Notes: generated by a model not told the origin, from the sequence alone. Positions 1 to 6,033 are shown, numbered from the stretch's first letter. The stretch: DNA of 12,226 nt from an uncultured Clostridia bacterium (GCA_948852945.1 CAQPBJ010000030.1:1-12226), one strand, 5' to 3'. Program-made: numbers and translations.

Positions 1-440
1 ATAGAAAAGGAGATTTAAGAAGAGCTAGAGCAGCAGCTGTAAATATTGTTCCAAATTCAACTGGAGCAGCTAAAGCTATAGGATTAGTTATACCAGAATT
101 AAATGGAAAATTAATCGGATCTGCACAAAGAGTTCCAGTACCTACAGGATCTACAACAATATTAATTGCAACTGTAAAAGGAAAAGATATAACTGTTGAA
201 GGTATAAATGCAGCTATGAAAGCAGCTTCAAATGCTTCTTATGGATATACAGAAGAACCACTAGTTTCTTCTGATGTAATCGGAATCACATATGGATCAT
301 TATTTGATGCAACTCAAACAATGGTAGCAGAAGTAGAAGAAGGATTATATCAAGTTCAAGTTGTTAGCTGGTATGATAATGAAAATTCTTATACTAGTCA
401 AATGGTAAGAACAATTAAATATTTTGCAGAATTAAACTAA
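1..440 (+). CDS. gap: Glyceraldehyde-3-phosphate dehydrogenase, C-terminal part (5' truncated by window)
   Basis: Type I GAPDH, which oxidises glyceraldehyde-3-phosphate to 1,3-bisphosphoglycerate with NAD+ in cytosolic glycolysis. The reading frame begins at base 3 and gives 145 residues, a little under half of the usual ~335. The visible part starts in the catalytic domain with RKGDLRRARAAA, then VNIVPNSTGAAKAIG, GSAQRVPVPTGS, SDVIGITYGSLFDATQT and the C-terminal SWYDNENSYTSQMVRT, all hallmark segments of the family. The NAD-binding domain and the catalytic Cys lie upstream of the window, so catalytic competence cannot be judged. The gene is followed by pgk after 90 bp, a common glycolytic order in Bacillota. 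The Met at 216 is internal, not a start. Identification is essentially certain; only the 5' end is missing. Confidence 0.97.
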   Translation, partial: RKGDLRRARAAAVNIVPNSTGAAKAIGLVIPELNGKLIGSAQRVPVPTGSTTILIATVKGKDITVEGINAAMKAASNASYGYTEEPLVSSDVIGITYGSLFDATQTMVAEVEEGLYQVQVVSWYDNENSYTSQMVRTIKYFAELN

Positions 441-447
441 AACAAAA

Positions 448-477
448 AATAATAGAATAATAATAGAATAATAATAG
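448..477 (+). repeat. Short tandem repeat, 11-nt unit AATAATAGAAT, about 2.7 copies
   Basis: Two full copies (448-458, 459-469) and a partial third (470-477) lie just after the gap stop codon and run straight into the hairpin at 475-500. It looks like an AT-rich slippage repeat acting as a single-stranded spacer. No function can be read from it. Confidence 0.75.
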
Positions 478-500
478 GGGTTACTATTAAGTGACCCCTA
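475..500 (+). other. Intergenic mRNA hairpin between gap and pgk, no U-tract
   Basis: TAGGGGTTAC (475-484) pairs with GTGACCCCTA (491-500) as a 10-bp stem with one G-U pair around the loop TATTAA. The following bases are TATATAAATT, not a U-run, so it is not a standard intrinsic terminator. It lies 10 nt before the pgk ribosome binding site (511-518) and does not cover it. An mRNA processing or 3'-stabilising role for the gap segment is an inference from its position. Confidence 0.6.
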
Positions 501-530
501 TATATAAATTAGAAAGGATTGTACAAAATT

Positions 531-1715
531 ATGAATAAAAAGACAGTTCGTGACATTGATGTAAAAAATAAAAAAGTATTAGTAAGATGTGACTTCAATG
601 TTCCATATGATGAAAATAGAGTTATTACAGATAATAGAAGAATTGTAGCTGCATTACCTACAATTAAATATTTATTAGAAAATAATGCAAGTGTTATTTT
701 ATGTTCTCATTTAGGAAGACCAAAAGGAGAAGTTAAACCAGAATTTTCTCTTAACATCGTTGCTGATGAATTATCTAGATTATTAGGACAAGAAGTTAAA
801 TTAGCAGGAGATGTTGTTGGAGAATCTGCTCAAAAATTAGCATCAGAAATGAAAAATGGTGAAGTAATATTACTTGAAAATGTTAGATATGAACCAGGAG
901 AAGAAAAAAATGATCCTGAATTATCTAAGAAATTTGCGAGTTTAGCAGAGTTATATGTAAATGATGCTTTCGGAACAGCTCACAGAGCTCATAGTTCAAC
1001 AACAGGTGTTGCTGATTTTCTACCAGCAGTATCAGGATTCTTAATTGAAAAAGAATTAAAATTCTTAGGTGAAAGCTTAGAAAATCCAGAAAGACCATTT
1101 ATGGCTATTTTAGGTGGTAGAAAAGTTTCTGATAAAATAGGTGTTATAGAATCTTTACTTGAAAAAGTTGATGTTTTAATGATTGGTGGAGCTATGGCAT
1201 ATACATTCTTTAAATCAATGGGATATACTGTAGGTAATTCAATTTGTGAAGATGATAAAGTAGATTTAGCTAGAAGTTTAATGGAAAAAGCTAAAGAAAA
1301 AGGTGTTAAGTTTATGTTACCAGTTGATACAAAAGTTGGTAAAGAATTTAAACCTGATACAGAAAGTAAAGTAGTAAAATATACAGAAATTCCTGATGGT
1401 TGGGAAGGTTTTGACATTGGAACAGAAACAATTGCATTATATTCAGAAGAATTGAAAAAAGCTAAAACTGTTATTTGGAATGGACCAGTTGGATTATTTG
1501 AATTTGATCAATTTGCAGTTGGAACAAACTCAATAGCTAGAGCATTAGCTGATGTTGATGCAGTTAAAATAATTGGTGGTGGAGATTCAGCAGCAGCTGT
1601 TGAAAAAGCAGGATTAGCAGAAAAATTCACACATATTTCTACTGGTGGTGGAGCTTCTTTAGAATTCTTAGAAGGAAAAAAATTACCAGGAATAGAAGCA
1701 CTACAAGATAAATAA
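531..1715 (+). CDS. pgk: Phosphoglycerate kinase
   Basis: Transfers the acyl phosphate of 1,3-bisphosphoglycerate to ADP, making ATP and 3-phosphoglycerate; cytosolic monomer. The protein is 394 aa, the normal family length. Visible motifs in order: VRCDFNVP (18-25, substrate-binding N-domain), SHLGRPKG (59-66), VNDAFGTAHRAHSS (143-156), the nucleotide-side GGRKVSDKIG (195-204), IGGAMAYTF (218-226), WNGPVGLFE (316-324), the ATP-binding glycine run GGGDSAAAVEKAG (349-361) and HISTGGGASLEFLEGK (368-383). Two small departures are Cys at 20 where Val is usual (RVDFNVP) and Arg at 197 where Ala is usual (GGAKVSDK). Start: the ATG at 531 follows AGAAAGGA (511-518) at a slightly long 12-nt gap. An in-frame TTG at 519 directly abuts that site with no spacer and was rejected. 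It is probably cotranscribed with gap and the genes downstream. Confidence 0.97.
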   Translation: MNKKTVRDIDVKNKKVLVRCDFNVPYDENRVITDNRRIVAALPTIKYLLENNASVILCSHLGRPKGEVKPEFSLNIVADELSRLLGQEVKLAGDVVGESAQKLASEMKNGEVILLENVRYEPGEEKNDPELSKKFASLAELYVNDAFGTAHRAHSSTTGVADFLPAVSGFLIEKELKFLGESLENPERPFMAILGGRKVSDKIGVIESLLEKVDVLMIGGAMAYTFFKSMGYTVGNSICEDDKVDLARSLMEKAKEKGVKFMLPVDTKVGKEFKPDTESKVVKYTEIPDGWEGFDIGTETIALYSEELKKAKTVIWNGPVGLFEFDQFAVGTNSIARALADVDAVKIIGGGDSAAAVEKAGLAEKFTHISTGGGASLEFLEGKKLPGIEALQDK

Positions 1716-1737
1716 AAAAGAGAGAGTTAGATTAGAT

Positions 1738-2424
1738 ATGAAAAAAGTAGTTATCATATTAATAGTTGCAATATTAATTATAGGAATTATTGTTGGAACA
1801 TTATTTTTTAGGGGAAGTAAGAAGAATAATGTAGAGTCTACTAATCAAACAAACTCAGAAGAATATTATGGAAATAGAGGGAATATATCTCAAGTAGAGA
1901 AAGTTAAATTTTTATCACAAAATGATGAATATTTAGTTGGAATGATGGGATTACCTGTTGTAAAAGAAGTTACAGCTTTTACAAATGATGATATGATTAG
2001 ATTTGCTTTAAATGTTGCAGTAGAAAGATATTCAGAAATGTTTCAAGAAAAAACTGTTAGTGGAACAAAAGGACTTTTGATTGATGTATCTGTTGTTAAT
2101 AAAATAACTAATGAGTTTTTTGGAATACAAGAAGTAGATTTTGATAAGCAACAAAATGAGTATTATTCACGATCATTAAAAGGATTTTTATTTGATGAAG
2201 AGATTCAAAAAACACTTTATTATTATCCGATTTCCATGGAAAAAAATGAAGAATCAGGTAATACTGAAATTACAGCAGACGCAATTTTTATTACAGATGA
2301 TCAAGATAAAAATGTAATTGAAAGTGCTAAATATGAAGGTAAATATAAGAAAGATAGTGTAGACAATACAATTAAGTTTATTTTTAATAATGAAGGAAAA
2401 CTTATATCATATCAATATCAATAG
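1738..2424 (+). CDS. Unrecognised N-terminally membrane-anchored protein in the glycolytic operon
   Basis: I do not recognise this 228-aa protein. It begins MKKVVIILIVAIL, and residues about 4-25 form one strongly hydrophobic segment followed by RGSKKNN. There is no lipobox Cys and no clear signal-peptidase site, so it is likely an uncleaved anchor with the rest exposed on one face of the membrane, probably outside. Residues 28-55 are an Asn/Ser/Glu-rich linker. From about 60 onward the sequence looks like a compact mixed alpha/beta domain rich in Tyr, Phe, Asp and Lys, ending in KLISYQYQ. No catalytic motif is visible. It starts 22 bp after pgk behind a weak purine-rich site and ends 16 bp before tpiA, so it is almost certainly cotranscribed with both. 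A link to glycolysis is not supported by anything in the protein itself. Confidence 0.85.
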   Translation: MKKVVIILIVAILIIGIIVGTLFFRGSKKNNVESTNQTNSEEYYGNRGNISQVEKVKFLSQNDEYLVGMMGLPVVKEVTAFTNDDMIRFALNVAVERYSEMFQEKTVSGTKGLLIDVSVVNKITNEFFGIQEVDFDKQQNEYYSRSLKGFLFDEEIQKTLYYYPISMEKNEESGNTEITADAIFITDDQDKNVIESAKYEGKYKKDSVDNTIKFIFNNEGKLISYQYQ

Positions 2425-2440
2425 ATAGGAGGAAAATGGT

Positions 2441-3187
2441 ATGAGAAAAAAAGTAATTGCAGGAAATTGGAAGATGAATATGCTTCCAAATGAAACAATA
2501 GAATATATTGAGAACTTTTCAAAATTAGTTAAAGATACTAAAAATGAAGTTATATTATGTGTTCCATATACAGATTTATTTTATGCATTAATGAGTGCGC
2601 AAGATACAAATGTTAAAATAGGAGCACAAAATATGCATTTTGAAGAAAAAGGTGCATATACTGGTGAAGTTTCAGCTCAAATGCTAAAAGCAATTGGAGT
2701 TGAATATGTAATTATAGGTCACTCAGAAAGAAGACAATATTTTAATGAAACAGATGAAACTGTAAATAAAAAAGTAAAAGCAGCTTTTGAAAATGAATTA
2801 AAGCCAATAGTTTGTGTTGGTGAAACTTTAGAACAAAGAGAAGCTGGTGAAACTGAAAAAATAATTACTACTCAAACTAAGTTAGCATTAGAAGGATTAA
2901 CAAATGAGCAAGTAAAAAATGTTATTATAGCATATGAGCCTATTTGGGCTATAGGAACAGGAAAAACTGCTACTTCAGAAGATGCAAATAATTCAATTAA
3001 AGCAATAAGAAATGAAATTAAAAATATTTATGGTGAAGATGTTTCTGAAAATGTTATTATTCAATATGGAGGAAGTGTAAAATCATCAAATGCTAAAGAA
3101 TTATTTGAAACTTCTGATATTGATGGTGGATTGGTTGGGGGAGCTAGTCTTAAGTCTGACGAATTCGCAAAAATAGTTAACGTTTAA
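2441..3187 (+). CDS. tpiA: Triosephosphate isomerase
   Basis: Interconverts dihydroxyacetone phosphate and glyceraldehyde-3-phosphate; a cytosolic TIM-barrel, normally a dimer. The protein is 248 aa, the usual length. The active-site set is complete: Asn9 and Lys11 in AGNWKMN, electrophilic His94 in GHSERR (93-98), and the catalytic base Glu166 in AYEPIWAIGTG (164-174, which also forms the phosphate-gripping loop 6). QYGGSVKSSNAKEL and GGLVGGASL supply the remaining phosphate-binding loops. The ATG at 2441 sits 8 nt after AGGAGG (2427-2432). An out-of-frame ATG at 2436 opens only a two-codon frame ending across the tpiA start, and its 3-nt spacing makes use unlikely. The gene follows the unknown membrane protein by 16 bp and is separated from gpmI by a long structured gap. 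Confidence 0.98.
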   Translation: MRKKVIAGNWKMNMLPNETIEYIENFSKLVKDTKNEVILCVPYTDLFYALMSAQDTNVKIGAQNMHFEEKGAYTGEVSAQMLKAIGVEYVIIGHSERRQYFNETDETVNKKVKAAFENELKPIVCVGETLEQREAGETEKIITTQTKLALEGLTNEQVKNVIIAYEPIWAIGTGKTATSEDANNSIKAIRNEIKNIYGEDVSENVIIQYGGSVKSSNAKELFETSDIDGGLVGGASLKSDEFAKIVNV

Positions 3188-3201
3188 AAATATTCAGCAT
3201 T

Positions 3202-3282
3202 TGACGTCGTTAAAGACTATTTAAAACGCGGTTACATATACACATATGCGCCCTTGCCTTTTAAATAGTCTTTGCCTAGTCA
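3202..3282 (+). other. Large structured hairpin between tpiA and gpmI (candidate cis-acting RNA)
   Basis: AAAGACTATTTAAAA (3212-3226) and its exact complement (3259-3273) form a perfect 15-bp stem, with a possible 4-bp outer extension TGAC/GTCA (3202-3205, 3279-3282). The 32-nt apical part is about 53% GC in an otherwise very AT-rich window. It folds again: CATAT (3235-3239) with ATATG (3244-3248) around ACAC, stacked under GCG/CGC (3228-3230, 3249-3251). The 3' arm is not followed by a U-run, so this is not a normal terminator. Possible roles are mRNA processing or stability between tpiA and gpmI, an unrecognised regulatory leader for gpmI, or a small palindromic mobile element. It matches no riboswitch class I know. 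Confidence 0.65.
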
Positions 3283-3334
3283 TATACTAAATCTTTTTAA
3301 ACTTATTAAAAAAGTATATAAGAGATATTTAGTA
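3282..3334 (+). other. Two mutually exclusive AT-rich dyads in the gpmI leader
   Basis: ATATACT (3282-3288) can pair with AGTATAT (3313-3319), stacked on TTTTTAA/TTAAAAA (3294-3300, 3306-3312). Alternatively TACTAAAT (3285-3292) can pair with ATTTAGTA (3327-3334). The two folds share bases and cannot coexist. All pairs are A-T rich, so chance is a real alternative. The region lies about 50 nt before the gpmI start, in the stretch that would link the upstream hairpin to translation of gpmI. Confidence 0.35.
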
Positions 3335-3383
3335 AAAAATGATTAAGTCTTTTATAAAAATAAAAGCAAAAGGGGATAATAAA

Positions 3384-4913
3384 ATGGATAAAAAAACTAC
3401 AATGCTTATGATATTGGATGGTTTTGGAATTAATGAAAAAGAAGAAGGAAATGCAATTAAAGCTGCTAATATTCCTAATATTGAAAGAATTTTAAAACAA
3501 TATCCTAATACAATTATACATACAAGTGGTTTAGATGTTGGACTTCCTGATGGTCAAATGGGAAATTCAGAAGTTGGTCATACAAATATAGGTGCAGGAA
3601 GAATTATATATCAAGAGTTAACTAGAATTACAAAATCAATAGAAGATGGTGATTTCTTTAGTATATCAGAATTCATAACAGCTATTGAAAATTGTAAAAA
3701 GAATAATACTAAATTACATATAATGGGACTTTTATCTGATGGTGGTGTTCATAGTCATCAACGTCATTTATATGGTTTATTAGAACTTGCTAAAAGAAAA
3801 GATTTTGAAAATGTATATGTTCATTGTTTCTTAGATGGAAGAGATACTCCACCAGCTTCTGCTGAAGGATATATTACAGAATTAGAAAACAAAATGAAAG
3901 AAAAAGGTGTTGGTAAAATTGCTACTATTATGGGTAGATTTTATGCAATGGATAGAGATAAGAGATGGGAAAGAATTCAAAAAGCTTATGATGCTATGGT
4001 AAAGGGAGAAGGAGAAAAATTTTCTTCAGCTTCTGTAGCTATTGAAAATTCTTATCAAAAAGAAATATTTGATGAATTTGTTGTTCCTACAGTAATATGT
4101 AGTAATGATAAACCAGTTGCTACAATAGATGATAAGGATTCTGTAATATTCTTTAACTTTAGACCTGATAGAGCTAGAGAAATTACTCATGCAATTACAG
4201 ATGATGTATTTGATGGTTTCGAAAGAGGAAAACAAGTTAAAACAAACTTTGTAACATTTACTAATTATGACGAAACTATAAAAAATGTTTCTATAGCATT
4301 TAAGAAAGCTGAAATAAAAAATACTTTTGGAGAAATTATTAGTAGAAAAGGAATGACACAACTTCGTATAGCTGAGACTGAAAAATATGCGCATGTTACA
4401 TTTTTCTTTAATGGTGGAGAAGAAAAACAATATGAAGGAGAAGACAGAATATTAATTCCTTCACCTAAAGTTGAAACATATGATATGAAACCAGAAATGA
4501 GTGCTTTTGAAGTTACTGATAAAGTGGTTGAAGCAATTCTTTCTAAAAAATATGATAGTATAATTTTAAATTTTGCAAATCCAGACATGGTAGGACATAC
4601 TGGAAATGTAGAAGCAGTTGTTAAAGCTTTAGAAGCTTTAGATAGTTGTGTAGAAAGAGTAGTTGAAGCAATAGAAAGAGCAAATGGAAATCTTTTAATT
4701 ATTGCAGATCACGGAAATTGTGAACAAATGGTAGATTATAAGACAGGAGAACCACATACAGCACATACAACAAATCCTGTTCCATGTGTTTTAGTTGGAA
4801 AAGATGTTAAATTGAAAGAGGGAAGACTTGCAGATATAGCACCAACAATGCTTGATTTAATGGGCTTAGAAAAACCTGAAGATATGACTGGAGAAAGCCT
4901 AATAGAAGCTTAA
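3384..4913 (+). CDS. gpmI: 2,3-bisphosphoglycerate-independent phosphoglycerate mutase
   Basis: Mn-dependent iPGM of the alkaline-phosphatase superfamily, converting 3-phosphoglycerate to 2-phosphoglycerate. The protein is 509 aa, the family norm. Asp12 in LDGFGIN is the first metal ligand, and the phospho-acceptor Ser62 lies in MGNSEVGHTNIGAGR. HSHQRHL, FLDGRDTPP, GRFYAMDRDKRW, FFNFRPDRARE and the C-terminal metal-site segments NFANPDMVGHTGN and ADHGNCE are all present, so both the phosphatase and transferase domains are complete. Start: the ATG at 3384 lies 8 nt after AAAAGGGG (3368-3375). An in-frame ATG at 3339 would add 15 residues not typical of the family and has no ribosome binding site. 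It is the fourth glycolytic gene of the run; enolase, often next, is absent and a YezG-like gene follows 15 bp later. Confidence 0.97.
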   Translation: MDKKTTMLMILDGFGINEKEEGNAIKAANIPNIERILKQYPNTIIHTSGLDVGLPDGQMGNSEVGHTNIGAGRIIYQELTRITKSIEDGDFFSISEFITAIENCKKNNTKLHIMGLLSDGGVHSHQRHLYGLLELAKRKDFENVYVHCFLDGRDTPPASAEGYITELENKMKEKGVGKIATIMGRFYAMDRDKRWERIQKAYDAMVKGEGEKFSSASVAIENSYQKEIFDEFVVPTVICSNDKPVATIDDKDSVIFFNFRPDRAREITHAITDDVFDGFERGKQVKTNFVTFTNYDETIKNVSIAFKKAEIKNTFGEIISRKGMTQLRIAETEKYAHVTFFFNGGEEKQYEGEDRILIPSPKVETYDMKPEMSAFEVTDKVVEAILSKKYDSIILNFANPDMVGHTGNVEAVVKALEALDSCVERVVEAIERANGNLLIIADHGNCEQMVDYKTGEPHTAHTTNPVPCVLVGKDVKLKEGRLADIAPTMLDLMGLEKPEDMTGESLIEA

Positions 4914-4928
4914 TTTTTAGGGGGGAAG

Positions 4929-5765
4929 ATGGCTACTTCTAATCGAGAAATTGTAATTTTTGACGAAATACAAAAAAAGTTATTTTATATGATTCCTGAG
5001 AAATGGGAAGCAATATATTTATATGCTTCAATAGTTGAAGAAGATTTAAAAAGACCTGTTGGAGAAATGTATTTTTATTATGTTCCGAAAGGTATTTTAA
5101 AACGAAAACCAGTAAATGTTTATGAAATACCAGGAATGTTTAATATTGATGAAGAAGGATATAATGATCTTATTCAAAAGTTATATACCAATATAAAAGA
5201 ATTGAGAGAGGTTCATAAAGAGCTAAGAGAACAATTATGGACAAATTTAACTATATCTATAAGAGATTCGAAATTTAAAATAGAATATGCTTATGATGAT
5301 TTAGGCATTAATGCTGAATTTTCTCCGTATGAAAGACATATTATATGGAGATATAAGCATTTAAACGAAAACTTAGAATTGCTTACTAAAGAAGAACAAA
5401 GCATTATAGATAGATACCTTAACAGTGAGCTAATTCAATTCGAAAGGGAAAATAACGAAAGCTATTTAGAAGGAATATATAAAAATCCTGTACATAATAT
5501 TATTGATTATGAAAAGACGTTGACTGTAGAAGCAGCAATAGCATCAAGGCAAGAGGAAGAAGTAGAAGAAAAAACTAAAAAAGAAAAGAAAGCAAAGAAG
5601 AAAAATAATGAAATAAAGCAATTACCTAGTGGTAATATAGATGATGGAGAAAATCAAATATTATTTGATAGAGTAGAAAAAATGAAAAGTATGTCGCATC
5701 AAACAGATGATGATTTTGATGATGACATGATTTTAAGTTCAGAATTTATGACAAGAAAAGATTAA
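4929..5765 (+). CDS. YezG/DUF600-type protein with long charged C-terminal tail
   Basis: Residues about 10-146 resemble the YezG (DUF600) family, known mainly as immunity proteins against LXG polymorphic toxins. The cues are MIPEKWEAIYLYASI (21-35), GEMYFYYVPKG (45-55), the LWTNLTI strand (103-109) and the signature NAEFSPYERHIIWRYKHL (128-145). Usual family members are about 150 aa; this one is 278. The extension contains a helical part (146-205), a Lys/Glu-rich segment (206-230, with KKEKKAKKK) and an acidic tail with DDDFDDD (260-266). No toxin gene is nearby. It starts 15 bp after gpmI behind AGGGGGGAAG and is probably cotranscribed. Either it is an orphan immunity protein or a housekeeping member of the fold; the family call is from memory of the signature. 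Confidence 0.75.
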   Translation: MATSNREIVIFDEIQKKLFYMIPEKWEAIYLYASIVEEDLKRPVGEMYFYYVPKGILKRKPVNVYEIPGMFNIDEEGYNDLIQKLYTNIKELREVHKELREQLWTNLTISIRDSKFKIEYAYDDLGINAEFSPYERHIIWRYKHLNENLELLTKEEQSIIDRYLNSELIQFERENNESYLEGIYKNPVHNIIDYEKTLTVEAAIASRQEEEVEEKTKKEKKAKKKNNEIKQLPSGNIDDGENQILFDRVEKMKSMSHQTDDDFDDDMILSSEFMTRKD

Positions 5766-5767
5766 AA

Positions 5768-5783
5768 AAGGGGGCAACCCCTT
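5768..5783 (+). other. Short GNRA-capped hairpin after the YezG-like gene
   Basis: AAGGGG (5768-5773) pairs with CCCCTT (5778-5783) around the tetraloop GCAA, a stable GNRA loop, 3 nt after the stop codon. No U-run follows, so strong termination is not expected. The CCCC could instead pair with GGGG at 5789-5792, giving a competing fold with the tRNA-like copy downstream. Confidence 0.6.
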
Positions 5784-5803
5784 ATATTGGGGTATCGCCA
5801 AGC
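5780..5803 (+). repeat. Upstream copy of 24-nt direct repeat matching tRNA-Gln leader plus 5' part
   Basis: The 24 bases here are identical to 5867-5890. They comprise CCTTATAT and then the first 16 bases of the tRNA-Gln gene (acceptor 5' strand, D-stem 5' strand and first D-loop bases). The copies are offset by 87 bp, close to one tRNA plus spacer. After 5803 similarity stops abruptly: no anticodon arm, T-loop or matching acceptor 3' strand follows, so this copy is not a tRNA gene. Confidence 0.9.
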
Positions 5804-5864
5804 TTTACTTAATGTTAACGACGAAGGAGTGCTACATTAAGTTACATAGCGGACGGTTGATACC
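5791..5864 (+). ncRNA. Candidate structured RNA element upstream of tRNA-Gln
   Basis: The stretch can form one long hairpin. GGTATC (5791-5796) pairs with GATACC (5859-5864), GCC (5797-5799) with GGT (5855-5857), GCT (5802-5804) with AGC (5848-5850), and ACTTAATGT (5807-5815) with ACATTAAGT (5834-5842). The last closes an 18-nt loop containing GAAGGAG. Bases 5816-5868 are about 47% GC, far above the flanking genes, as expected for structured RNA in an AT-rich genome. It matches no riboswitch, T-box or tRNA that I know. It may be a degenerate tRNA, a remnant of an insertion at the tRNA, or a genuine small RNA or processing element. Confidence 0.45.
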
Positions 5865-5866
5865 TG

Positions 5867-5890
5867 CCTTATATTGGGGTATCGCCAAGC
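5867..5890 (+). repeat. Downstream copy of the 24-nt direct repeat (start of tRNA-Gln)
   Basis: Identical to 5780-5803. It spans 8 bases of leader and the first 16 bases of the functional tRNA-Gln. Confidence 0.9.
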
Positions 5891-5949
5891 GGTAAGGCAT
5901 CGGACTCTGACTCCGACATTCCTGTGTTCGAATCACAGTACCCCAGCCA
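5875..5949 (+). tRNA. tRNA-Gln, anticodon CUG
   Basis: A complete cloverleaf is visible. Acceptor TGGGGTA (5875-5881) pairs with TACCCCA (5939-5945). The D stem is GCC/GGC with a GG-containing loop. The anticodon stem TCGGA/TCCGA encloses loop CTCTGAC, with anticodon CTG at 5907-5909 after U33. The T stem CTGTG/CACAG encloses TTCGAAT. The discriminator is G5946 and CCA is encoded (5947-5949). The U1-A72 pair and G73 are typical of bacterial glutamine tRNAs. Anticodon CUG reads CAG, a minor Gln codon in this genome; a UUG isoacceptor should exist elsewhere. No clear promoter lies just upstream, so it may be processed from the operon transcript. A terminator follows at once. Confidence 0.95.
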
Positions 5950-5952
5950 AAG

Positions 5953-6002
5953 TAAATCTGTAAATGTAAGTGAACAGTAAGTACATTTGCAGATTTATTT
6001 TT
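5953..6002 (+). terminator. Intrinsic terminator after tRNA-Gln
   Basis: A 16-bp stem with one G-U pair: TAAATCTGTAAATGTA (5953-5968) pairs with TACATTTGCAGATTTA (5982-5997) across a 13-nt loop, followed by TTTTT (5998-6002). This is the first convincing U-tailed terminator seen after gap. Its 3' arm overlaps the promoter proposed for the LysR gene. Confidence 0.85.
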
Positions 6003-6015
6003 ATATATAGATAAT
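5987..6015 (+). promoter_or_regulatory. Putative sigma-A promoter of the LysR gene, nested in the tRNA terminator
   Basis: -35 TTGCAG (5987-5992), 17-bp spacer, -10 GATAAT (6010-6015). Initiation near 6021 would leave only about a dozen bases before the ATG at 6034, just covering the ribosome binding site AGGAGA (6022-6027). The -35 lies in the 3' arm of the terminator stem. Confidence 0.45.
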
Positions 6016-6033
6016 TCTTATAGGAGAGTTATA

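Noticed and set aside
424..453. Promoter inside the end of gap driving pgk
   Set aside because: TTGCAG is followed at 18 bp only by AATAAT within a simple repeat; too weak to support.
519..530. TTG start adding four residues to Pgk
   Set aside because: The ribosome binding site AGAAAGGA ends at 518 and would abut the TTG with no spacing; family alignment begins at MNKKTVRDID from 531.
989..1417. Minus-strand open frame opposite pgk
   Set aside because: Antisense shadow of a conserved gene with no ribosome binding site and no recognisable product.
3339..3383. Upstream ATG start for GpmI
   Set aside because: The extra 15 basic residues are not part of the family, no ribosome binding site precedes 3339, and AAAAGGGG sits ideally before 3384.
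4026..4588. Two overlapping minus-strand open frames opposite gpmI
   Set aside because: Low-complexity shadows of the gpmI coding strand without start signals.
5788..5862. First repeat copy as a second tRNA gene
   Set aside because: No T-loop, no anticodon arm, and the acceptor 3' strand does not match; only the 5' part is copied.
5766..5866. T-box or known riboswitch before the tRNA
   Set aside because: No T-box consensus (AGGGTGG-type) and no antiterminator/terminator pair or downstream coding target; no known class matched.
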